Shown here piece after piece: positions 47,324 through 57,662 of a stretch of 64,000 nt of DNA (positions are counted from its first letter, which is position 1; every line of letters begins with the position of its first letter). A program made the position numbers and the translations under genes. The notes beneath the pieces are model-generated. The model searched no databases, was not told the DNA's origin, and saw only the letters and a list, made by a program, of their open reading frames with translations. The stretch comes from Trametopsis cervina (Eukaryota > Basidiomycota > Agaricomycetes > Polyporales > Irpicaceae). The stretch lies in assembly GCA_022385755.1 (NCBI GenBank), contig MU278373.1:248001-312000 (forward strand), written 5' to 3'.

Positions 47324-50300
47324 TCAGATGACGTTGACGCTCTGGAGGTGCGCGCGGAGTATGCCTTCCCGTACTGCACGATACATCGCGGTCAGTACCC
47401 GCTGCAACATACAAACTCAAAAAGAACAGGCCAGGTACGCACCTCCGACGAGAATAACGGCCGTAGCACGCGTATCCTGTTCAAGAAGATTATGGAAAGA
47501 ACGCACGACCACAGAAGAAAAGCTCACGTACGATGACGGACGTTTCGTGGCAGTAAAACGGACGGGGCTTCGGCGACAGGCGTTTCTATAGAGGAACACA
47601 GGCGACAAGCAAAATAAATAACAGGTCAGCAAGATCCCACTTCCTACCCTCGGATGGGAGAGAAAAAGGAAAACACGTACATGGTACCCGCGGAACTTGT
47701 CCCTGAAATCTGTTTCACCCCATCAACCGTCAGCATACTCCCGCAAAAGGCACTAATAAATCAAGACGATAGAAAGGGAGGAAGACTCACATTTGACGAC
47801 GTGCGGGACGTCATTCGGCTGGTCGCCGTAGCTCGGCACGTACTTCTGTACGCGGATCCCCGACGCGAGCGTCGCCTGCAGGATATCCATCTGTACGGCA
47901 GTGACGCGTTAGCAAAGCCGCGAGAAACATCGGCGAAGCGAGGAAGCCGATAGTGGGGTAGACGATGCAAGAAGGGTAAGGAGCGGTTACCAAAAGCCAA
48001 ATGAGAGATGAGAGGGAGAAAAAGAGAAAAGACATACCTTGTTAAAGAACAAAATGAGCGTCGCACCGCCGAGCAGCTGGTTCCCGCAGATCTCGCGCCA
48101 CAGCGTGATCGAATCCTCCTATCGACGTCAACACAAAAACAAATACGTCAGCACGTCAGCGGTCGTTGGATTGATTGACCGCGAGATGTGGGTAGGGAAG
48201 AAAGGAATTGCAGAGGAAGAGGGGAGGGGAAGGGAGGGAGAGAAGGAAGAGGGAAAGAGGGAGAGGGGAAGAGGAGGGGTACGCACGAGCCGGTTGACCT
48301 TGGAGTCTTCCTCGAGCATGAGGTTGAAGGCAAGCGGGGCGAGGAAGATGATCGCTTGGACGTCGTCGAAGTAGGGGATCCAGTGGGGGCGCTGTGGGTG
48401 AGATGCGAGATGCGGAGCATCGAGCGAGAGACGAGCGCGGGGGTTGGGAGAATGAGATGAAGGAGTGAGATGGGTATGGAAGAATGAGGACAGGACGGGA
48501 TAGGACGCACCATACTACGGCTCCCGCCGACATCATAGATGTACCACTCGGATCCCGACGCGCCTGTTCATCGGTCCACCGACAGATGAGCAAACAGACG
48601 TCGAAGTCAGAGAAGCAGGAACGAGAAACGAAGAAAAGCAAAGTCAGTAAACGCAGGACGAAGGGGATGAGGAATGAAGATATAGAAGAGAAGGTACCGA
48701 CCTGACTCCATTGTGAAGCGATGCTCCTCGACGCCGAGTGTGCGTAGGCGTGCGCGCACGATGTCGTCTAACAAGTAAAAATAAAACAGAAATAGTCAAC
48801 ACGCATATACTAACTATTCCTCGTCTAATGGGGGACTCACCGTCGGTAGGCTCGTACGCCCGGCTCGCGACACGCGCCGCGTCGTTCAAGAAGCTGTCGG
48901 CGCGTCAGCATCTGCACCACCATCCCGTCTCACCCAGAAAACACTCCCATAAAATCCTCACAGAAAACTCCGGTAGAGGAACAAGCAAGCAAACTCCAAA
49001 GCAGAATAAAACAACGAGGAAGGAAGAAGGAGACTCACAACCCCGGCATATCCTCAACCCTCACCGCCCTCCTCCTCAGAACAGCCCTAACCGCCGCATC
49101 CTCCCACAGCCCAACGACGTCCTCCCTACACGCCTCCAACAGCGCCGCCAGCTCCTCCGTCCCCGCCCCATCTCCTTTCTCCCCATTCCCTCCTCCATTC
49201 CCTCCACCTCCGCGGCTAGACTTCCCCTTAGACGTAGCAGACGCCTGATGCAACTGCACAAGCACATCCTTCCACCCATTCCCCGCGCGTACGCATACCT
49301 CCTTTCCCAACCCCGCTCCCACCCCCGCTCCCAACCCTGCCCCTCCTCCTGCTCCTTTCCCTCCTCCTTTCCCCTTCCCCTTGCCCTCTTCTTCCCCGTC
49401 TAAACCCAACTCAGCGGAAGACACGGGAGGCGCAACAGGCAGCGCGAGCTCCGGGAACAGCCTCCTAGTCAATTCGGCCTCGACGGCGAGGAGCGGCATG
49501 AGCCGCGTGCGCGCGCGGGCGTGCACGTCTGTGAGGGAGGCGGAGGCGTGTGGTTGGGCGCTGAACCTGATCGAGCGCGTCCCTGCTCTTCCTTTGCCTT
49601 TACCGCTGCCTTTGTCGTTGCCTGTGCCGTTGGTGGGGGAGGGGGTGGTGGGGGAGGCGGGGGCAGAGGCGCGGTTCGCTCTGTTTGTGCTTCCGTTTGT
49701 GCTACTGCCATTGGTGCTGGCACCACTACCGTTTACGGATGAAGACGTGGGCAGGGGAGGGAGAGGAGCACCGGCGGGGAGCTTCCCGCGGGCTTTCTCT
49801 GAGAGCTGGGGTACCGGGGGAGAGGGAAGGGGGGCAGGAGAGGTTTCGGTCGGGTGCGTCCATTCGTCTTGGATCACGTCGAGCAGGGTTTTCACGGATC
49901 TGTGTAGGCGATGTTAGTGGGTTTTAAGGTTGTATGCGGTGAGAGGGGAAGGGTGGGAGGGCTGTTGTAGGGAGGAAGAAAGGCGTCGCAAATACGCGCC
50001 ACCTCATACGGCGCAGATCATGCAGATAGCATCGTAACATACGTGCATATGCGCATAATATTTGCGTAGGGTGAGACGGGGAAAGGTAGGCCTGCGGCGG
50101 AGGCGATGGGTGATTGGATGGCGGCGGCGTCGCCATCCGATACTCGTGAATCGCTATCGTTGACGCGCACGAAGCGGCGACAAGGAGCTGCGTGATGGGT
50201 GACGCACCCCCATCCACACCCCCGCGCGCATATACCCTCATGCACATAGGCATCCAACGGGACGAGCGGACAAAGTACGAGAGAGGGGCTGTGTGGAAGA

Positions 50301-50848
50301 GATGGACGCACCTGACGAGGTTGAGCTGGACGATCGTGCGCCATGCGAGCCGCTCGTTCCTGAAGTGCGAGGGCGAGAAGGCGAGCTGGAAGTCTTCGTG
50401 TTCGTAATGGTGATGGTGATGGTCGTGTGTGTGGTTGATTCGCGCACGCGAGCATAGAAGGAAATAAAGAGAACCATAAATTCCCAGAGAGGGTGCGAGA
50501 GGGAGGGAAGGGGGGACGTACTCTTGAGCGTGGTGCTCTTGCCGGACTCTGCCTGGCCTGCGTACGCGGTCGGCGTCAGCGAGCGCCGTCAATGCGCAAC
50601 GACAATGAGGAGCAATGAGGAGGGTGCTCACCGAGGAGGAGGATCTTGACGGCCTTCTTGCGCCGATCGTACGCCTTCTTGGCCTCCTGGATGCCCTGGT
50701 CGATCTCGAGCGACACGCGGGTGGCCTCGCGTTGCTGCTGCTCACGGCGGGCGCGCTGCTCGGGGGATTCGTCGGGCGGCGGTTGGAGCGCGGCTGCGAG
50801 CGGGTCGTCGGCGCGGTCGTCGGACGGGCTTTGGGGCCCCTTTGCCAT
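47324..50848 (-). CDS. Large G-protein alpha subunit with low-complexity insert
   Basis: About twelve exons encode a G-alpha of roughly 620 aa, against 350 for a canonical one. It starts MAKGPQSPSDD and soon shows a helix ending RRKKAVKILLLG, which continues as GQAESGKST (P-loop). Other GTPase parts are in order: HFRNERLAWRTIVQLNLVR, RARLRTLGVEEHRF (switch I), YIYDVGGSRSMRPHWIPYFDDVQAIIFLAPLAFN (switch II), LFFNKMDIL (NKxD) and KYFRDKFRGYH. The usual TCAT box reads CHETSVI and the C-terminus is REGILRAHLQSVNVI, unlike canonical IANNLRDSGLM ends. The exon 49895-49035 places about 190 extra residues (Ser/Gly/Thr/Lys-rich) in the helical domain. Similar large G-alphas occur in basidiomycetes. 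The N-terminus lacks the MGxxxS myristoylation signal. Its receptor and effector are unknown. Confidence 0.85.
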
Positions 50849-52425
50849 TCGTCCTTAGTCTGTGGTGTGTGTGGTATGAGTGGGGGGAGGGAGCAAAGAG
50901 GAGGACGGGGAGAGAGGGAGATAAGAATGAAGAGTGAGAAGCAGGAAGACGGTGGCTATGCGCGTCCCGACTGTGCGTTTAGCGGCGCGCACAGGTAGGC
51001 CTGTGATCTGTTGTGGATGATTGTCACTGGCGGACGCAGAGGGAGACGCGGTGGTGGTTGCTGCTCGCTGTGGTGGTGGTTGCTTGCTGGGCTGGTGGCT
51101 GGGCGGGAAGTGGATGGTTGCGTTGGCCAGGATGGGAGAACAGTGCGCAGGATCTACTGAGGACGACACGGAAGCCGCGCCTGCAGATCTTGCGCACGTT
51201 CCACTGCCATTCTGCCTCTCAGCCGTGTGAGCTGTCCATCACCACCCGTCCGCGGACGTCCCCAGCGGCTCCGAACCGACCGGCCATCTCCCCCGCGAGC
51301 ATCACACCAACATTGATCCAGCGGCGGCGGCGGATCCCGTGCCTCGTCACAGGCGTCACGTGGTCGCGACGAACTCAGTCCCGTGCGACGCGGACGAGTC
51401 GCGGACTGCCTGCTGACGAAAAACACACTCAAGTACGTCCTTCACGGCCCTCCCCTCGTCCGCCTTGGATTTGATTCTCAATCGACAGCTGAAACGTGCT
51501 GCACCTCAATCGCGACAGTGACGGCACCGTGACATCCGTGATATCCTGCGCGCTGTACGAGTACAATACAACTTCCATCTGCCAAGCCTCGAAGCAGCGC
51601 GTTACGTACGTCTTCGATCTGACCATAACTTGATTTTTCCCCTCTACAGCTGCTCATCACAGCTACCCAACCGTGGCCCTGCCACTTATAAAGACAAACG
51701 TCTGGAAGGGGTGGTCTGAGCCTCACTCGCGACAGAAGTCTATGACAGCGGCTCTGACGCTGCACCACCGACGCCTATCTATTTTGCAGCAATAGCTCAC
51801 TTTTCATCTGAGAGGTGCAGAGCAAGCTATTGCTGCCTGTAGTTAAATGTTTGTGGGTGATTCTTCCTCTCGAGCATATCGGATACACTTCCACCGACTT
51901 TGTCCATGTCTTCCGACAATCAACGATCCACTGATCCGTAAGCAGCACTCATCGTTCATGCAGCTCACGCTTGGGAGCCAGCTGACCCACCCCGCACTAT
52001 GCGGCTTCATCGCATACCACTCCCTACTCACCCGCCTGGAGTCTCAAACCGACAGCTTAGCACTTCACAGCATCTACTGCGCTGATTTCGTGCTGCCTGA
52101 TTTCCCAGCAGCCTCCATCGTAAACGCCAAGGCTAAACTCGACATCATGCGAGTTCCCTTTCTCACCTTCCCTTTCGCCTCGATGTCCTAGACTGGAGAA
52201 AACCATCTATGGCTGTGGTCGCAGGTGCGTGTGTCATTCCCTGTCTTGCCCCCACCCTTCTACAGTCATCCTACTGGATGCCCTTGCGCCGTCGTCGTTA
52301 TTCCTCTCTTGATGGCCCACTAGCAGACCGCCCTTCGCTGGCAGAGACCGTTTGTCAAGGCATTTACGTCACTGTTCTCAATGGTTTTGCGGGGCCAACG
52401 ACTTCGAGGACAGGTTTCGCCATTC

Positions 52426-52470
52426 AGTTTACGGCACTCTAGTTTATGGCACTTCAGCTTACAGCACTCA
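52426..52470. repeat. Three tandem 15-nt units
   Basis: The units agtttacggcactct, agtttatggcacttc and agcttacagcactca follow each other without gaps, about 150 bp before the EF-hand gene start. They could be binding sites in its promoter or a chance minisatellite. Confidence 0.75.
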
Positions 52471-52581
52471 TCTCGGTTCTCAGCCGTTTTAACTCCGTGA
52501 ACACACAGTGCCCACCGATGTGCTTCCTAATCGCCCACAGCTCACTGCTGTCTGCTAAAAGATCACACAAACACACCCGTA

Positions 52582-52587
52582 TATAAG
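52582..52587 (+). promoter_or_regulatory. TATA box before the EF-hand gene
   Basis: The sequence cgtatataagtac lies 40 bp upstream of the ATG at 52622. Together with the 15-nt triplet repeat it suggests a regulated promoter. Confidence 0.55.
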
Positions 52588-52621
52588 TACCCGGACGGCG
52601 CCCTCGTCTTTCTGACCCGCC

Positions 52622-55600
52622 ATGACGCACCCCGCGACGCAAGTCCAACAACTGACGTCCACCGTCGACCTCCAGCACATCGACGCAGACATCAACGCCC
52701 AGCAGGGCACCGCAGGATTCGCGATCCATGAGCACTCCTTCCACCGATCGCTCTCGCGAGCGACAGCTGACCCGCTCCGCCCCTGCCTCTGCCTCGGCCG
52801 ACAGGCGACCTCATCGCGAGCGCACAGGGCAAGCTCGACACCGCAAACACCGCCCTCGTCAAGACCGGAGCGCGTGAGTCAAGTCGTCCCGTCCCCGTCC
52901 CCACCCCTTTTTTTTTCTGCGCCCCGTCTGACGCATGCGCCCGTAGTCGCTGAGCTGTGGAAGGCGAGCAAGAAGCTCGTCAGCGACCTCCTCGCGCCCG
53001 TGCGCGACATCGTCGCGCTCATCGACGCCTTCGCGGACATTCATCCCACGCTCAAGGTGCGACCCCTCCCTTCTCATTCGCTCTACATCCCCTCTGCTGA
53101 ACACACTGCAGGTCGTCGCTGGAGTAGCGAAGGTACGCCTCTGCCAAAATCCGAGTATGCGCGCTCCCTTCCCCGACCTTGTATGATGCAGGTGGTAGTC
53201 CAGATGGAGCTGCAGTGGCACGACAACGAGAAGCAAATCGCTGTTGTCTACTTCACGATGGTATGGTGCGCTCTTCTTGTGCCTCTCCTCGTCTTACCGC
53301 CCGCGAATCAGGGGGTTATATATATAAATGTCAGAGCGCGATGCTGTTCCTGCTGGCGGACATCGACCCGCTCTTTGCGGAGGAGCAGGAGCTGCACCCC
53401 GAGCTGAACACACGACTGCAGGCCGTCTGCGACACAATCAACGACTTTGGTGAGTGCCGAGCTGCAGTGCGGGTATGGGCTGTTACTCATCTGTCGTAAC
53501 GGCCTGAATGGTAGGGCATACAGGCAATTTTTGTGAGTAAGTGTTGAAAATATAGCGCGTGTTTCATCCGCACGTACTGAGTGTGTATGCCGCAGTGTGT
53601 ACTACTGCACGAAATCGTTTAGTACGTCCTCCTCACCCACTCCACTCAGCACACTCATTTCGCTCAGCACACTCACTCACACTCCCACTCACCTCTCAGT
53701 CAAGACGCTCAAGTCAGGCATATACAAAGACAAGCTCGCGGGATACGCATCGGGCTTCACGGCGCGCAAAAACGAGCTGCATCTCCTGCTCACGTCACAG
53801 TCCGCCCTGAAAGTCGCAGACGTCCAGACGGACGTGCCTCGCGTGCTTGCGCTGCTCGAGACGAAGTCGGCGAAGGAGAACAAGGCGGATGGGCTCGTAC
53901 AGGCAGCGGGCGGGCTGAAGGTTGTGCTCAAGGTGCCGTACCACCTTTTCTGTGTGCGTGCAGATGAGTGACGGTTGTTGATGTGATGCTACGCATAGAG
54001 TGACAAGACTATGGACGACCTCGCGCAGAACCTTGGCGAGCGCATCGACGCGAGTACGTGCCGCATGGCGCGCGGGGACCTCGACGAGGCTCTTAAAGCC
54101 AATTTGTGAGCATCAGCCTCTTCTTCACCCTCTTTCTAGTGTTGTTAGCGACGAACCGGTGCTGACGGCACCTTGGCAGCGATGTGTTCATCATGAAGGT
54201 TCGTCGAGATCCTGTTCATCGGAGTCTACCTCATTGTCACCGGGCTCTAGGTCGACTACCTCTCGCAGCAGATCAACGACGCGGTCGACACGTCCACGCG
54301 GACCATCCTCCTGAAGGTGCGCCATCCGTGCTGACTGTCGTACTGCTGTATGCAGCTCGACGCTGGGCCGCATGGATACATCGAAGATCCCGATATCAGG
54401 CTTGTGTGGCAAGGCAAGCATGATGGGTACTTTCTGGAGAGACGACGGCTGACACGGGGTGTGATGCAGAGATGGGATCTCGGACGAGCGTGAAGGCGCG
54501 CGTGCTCCTCGACGGTGCGTGCCCTGTCTTTCTCGTACGGCGTAGTGTGCTTACATCCCTCGAGCGATCAACACACACTTCCGCCGCGAATACCTCCGCC
54601 ACCAGATCGAGACGGGCACGCCGCATCCCGACGCATGGACGCTGTATTTTCTGTCCAAGATCATCTGTGCGCCCGTCCCGTTGTCCCTTGAGACGTTCTG
54701 TATTCTGACTTCATGCGTCTGCCAGCAGTCTACCCGAGCATCGCGGAGGGAATCGACCAAGACTCGAGCGGCTTCGTCTCGGTTCATGAGGTGAGCACAA
54801 GCTGATGATGTTTTGATATTTCGGTGGGTTCCCTCAGCTCGTATAGGTCAACGAGTTCATCAAATCCCGGCCGAGCAAGCTCAACTGCAGCGTCGCGGCG
54901 TGGTTCGCGTTGTATGTCTCTTGTCCCTACCTTCCCTTCCCCCCGCCTGCTCACGTGTGTATCAAAGATACAGTTGGGCCGCAGGCCCATACAAGACAGA
55001 CATTGAGTGAGTGATCATACCGGGCTCCCCCTCACGCAGCCCCACCTCACCACCCACCCCGCGCACGCAGACACCAAGGCAAGATCGACAAAATGCTCAG
55101 CACGCTCGAGGACACCCCTACGCGTGTTCAGCCCGCGAACGTGAAGCGTGTGCGGTACTTCACCGCGATCCACAGGCAGCCCGGTCTCGTCGAAGTGTAC
55201 TCGGACGTGCTGGGCTACTTTGGCGAGGCAGAGAGCGGGAACGCTGCGTACGGCGCACTGGAGCGGCTCCGCGTCGTCTGGCGCAACCTCGAGCTGCAGC
55301 GTGTTCATAAGAACCTAGAGAAGACGCAGTACAGGCTCAAGGGCATCGAGTCCGTCGCCGTCGTCACCGACGGCCGCCGCCGCCTCGAGCACGTACGTCC
55401 CTCCCCTTGCCATTCACCTGTGGGGCACTATGGTCATATTCACTGACGCGGTTTCTCCCTGTCCAGTCAGTCATGGCACTGATATATCTACTACTCCGCC
55501 ACCATCTGAAGATTGTGAAGCTGGCGGAGACACAGGCAGTGGCCGTCGCGGAGTTTGGCGATATGCGCGAGAGCTGGGAGTACCTGTTCGATGCCCTTGA

Positions 55601-56137
55601 TCGGCGCCTCGACAACCTCTTAGAGATATGGAAGCAACATTGGCTGGATATTGAGATCCAGGTCAAGTAATATGCCGGAGGGCTGTTTGAGGACTGGCAC
55701 CACCGCGTGGGTTGCTCTCGCCGTTTCCTGCGACGAACTTCTCACTCACCGGGTCCGTGCAGAACGAGGCGCTCGCAGAAGAAAACGGCAGCAGCGATGA
55801 CGGCGACAGTGACTATGACTATTCGTCGGATGACGAAGGTGGTGAGGGCGGGGCTGACGACGGCGAGGACATAGAAGCAGACGGGACGGCGTCGGAAGTG
55901 TCGAAACGCGAGCCTGGACGGAAGAAGGACACGCGCCGGAGACTCTCCTCCTCATCGCTGCATGGCTTCCCACCAGAGACGATGCCGATGCAGATGATCC
56001 GCACACCAGCGACCGAAGGCAGAATAAGTTCAATTTGGGGTGCTGTATACATTGTACCGTACACTGTTAATTCTCAGCATCAATCTGTATACATATCAGG
56101 AAAACAAGTGCAATGCTGGCAGGTCGTGATGTGGTAG
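52622..56137 (+). CDS. EF-hand protein with STAND-like helical N-terminal region
   Basis: Many short exons encode a cytosolic helical protein of about 800 aa, of a type I associate with agaricomycetes. The N-terminal part (GDLIASAQGKLDTANTALVKTGA, AELWKASKKLVSDLLAPVRDIVALIDAFADIHPTL, VVVQMELQWHDNEKQIAVVYF, MLFLLADIDPLF) resembles helical headers of basidiomycete NLR/STAND proteins, but no NTPase follows. Then come YLSQQINDAVDTSTRTILLKLDAGPH, RTSVKARVLLDAINTHFRREYLRHQIETGTPHPDAWTLYFLSKIIY, and one EF-hand whose loop DQDSSGFVSVHE has the calcium-ligand spacing. Later helical blocks end in SVMALIYLLLRHHLKIVKLAE and EIWKQHWLDIEIQV. The C-terminal exon is acidic. The exon joining MTHPATQ to GDLIAS is uncertain. 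At 55667 the frame meets TAA just before a family-like stretch, YAGGLFEDWHHRV; splicing gtcaag to gtgcag would skip it. The end after 56017 may be altered by an insertion. Confidence 0.65.
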
Positions 56138-56369
56138 CAGTAAAGGAAATATGAAAAGGTCATTCAGAGAGCGGATTTTTATATGCGGAGAGATGCGTGC
56201 CTCAAAGGGACACCTTCCATGCCTTGACTAACTTGGATGCTGAGGGTTTAGCTCATATACATAGGTTGTATTGACTGTACCGTACAGAGAACGCATGTGT
56301 CACATTGTGACAGGTCGCAGCTTGACCCATTTCTGGAAACGCCGGTTGAGCATCTTAGCAGCCACCATC

Positions 56370-57662
56370 ATGGCCACCACAGACAGCGTAGACCTTCTGG
56401 TGCTCCCTCTCACAATGCCGCCGACACCACCATTTCATGTCAGACTTCACCTAGATAACTACGTCACAGAAATTGCCCGGCTTGTCTCTGAGAGGCGGCC
56501 GAAACTAGGCAGCGTTACTGAATATGAGCTATACAAGGCGAGTGAAGAGCAGCGGCGGCAGGGGTCTCTACATTGACTAGCATACATCGATAGTGTCCGG
56601 GGTTCACAATCGAGCCTGATGACACGTTGTACGGTCGTGCGCAACAGGCAAACGCTGATGGCAAGTTTATACTCTTGAGTCGCATCGAAAGAGTCCGCGA
56701 CCACTTCCCCTTCGTTGCCGACACCGAGATCCATGTATTTGTTGTACCTAGTGAGTTGAGTCGGTGTGTGTGTGTCATATATATCTCATCAACCACCATC
56801 ATGGCCACCACAGACAGCGTAGACCTTATGGTGCTCCCTCTCACAACCCCACCGACACCACCATTTCAGGTCAGGCTTCACTTAGATGACTACGTCACAG
56901 AAGTCGCCCGGCTTGTCTCTGAGAGGCGGCCGAAACTAGGCAGCGTTACTCAATACGACCTATACAAGGTGAGTGCAGAGCAGCAGCGGCAGTGATCTCT
57001 ATATTGACTAGCATGCATCGATAGTGTCCGGGGTTCACGGCCAGGCCTGGTGACACTTTGTACGGTCGTGCGCAACAGGCAAACGCTGATGGCAAGTTTA
57101 TACTCCTGGATCGCATCGAAAGAGTCCGCGACCAGTTCCCCTCCGTTGCCGACACCGAGATCCATGTGTTTGTTGTACCTAGTGAGTTGAGTCGGTGTGT
57201 GTGTGTCGTGCATATCTCATCAACGACCATATGGCCACTACAGACAGCGTAGACCTTATGGTGCTCCCTCTCACAACCCCACCGACACCGCCATTTTATA
57301 TCACGGCGCATCTAGATCATCACATTATGGACGTCGCCCGCCTTGTCTCTGAGAGGCGGCCAATGCTAGGCAGCGTTACTCAATATGAGCTATACAAGGT
57401 GAGTGAGAAGAGCAGCAGCGGCAGTGGTCTCTATATTGACTAGCATACATCGATAGTGTCCGGGGTTCACGGCAAGGCCTGGTGACACTTTGTACGGTCG
57501 TGCGCAACAGGCAAACGCTGATGGCAAGTTTATACTCTTGAGTCGCACGAAAAGAGTCCGCGACCACTTCCCCTCCGTTGCCGACACCGAGATCCATGTA
57601 TTTGTTGTACCTGGTGAGTTGAGTCGGTGTATCATCTGTAATTCCGCTTACTATCGTGGTAG
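56370..57662 (+). repeat. Three tandem 430-bp units, each a Crinkler header module
   Basis: Units start with near-identical ATG exons at 56370, 56801 and 57231 (spacing 431 and 430). Each holds exon 1 (MATTDSVDL, then LVSERRP), a 56-58-nt intron, exon 2 (DTLYGRAQQANADGKFILL, then VADTEIHVFVVP) and a gtgagttgagtcggtgt donor region. Introns are as similar as exons, so the DNA was duplicated recently. Unit 1's intron starts GC (gcgagt) while units 2 and 3 have GT (gtgagt). Exon 2 of unit 1 reads through in frame to exon 1 of unit 2. Unit 3 lacks one base before its ATG, so unit 2 does not read into it. Unit 3 has a diverged patch (FYITAHLDHHIMD). Confidence 0.88.

Larger units (their letters stand above)
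50849..52621. other. 1.8-kb stretch without a firm gene
   Basis: The left end should be the G-alpha promoter; it is GC-rich with a leader of ctc/tcc runs. A frame at 51493-51630 reads like protein (LNRDSDGTVTSVISCALYEYN) and is followed by a gtacgt/ctacag intron-like break, but a stop lies just before it and no start is found. A 15-nt triplet repeat is at 52426 and a TATA box at 52582. Confidence 0.4.

Noticed and set aside
54184..54260. Apparent membrane segment LFIGVYLIVTGL in the EF-hand gene
   Set aside because: It is the translation of a 53-nt intron (gttcgt to ctctag); splicing joins DVFIMK to VDYLSQQ in frame.
56370..57230. Header units 1 and 2 as separate complete genes
   Set aside because: Each lacks any body exon of its own before the next unit; they are better seen as duplicated or alternative first exons of the Crinkler-like gene.
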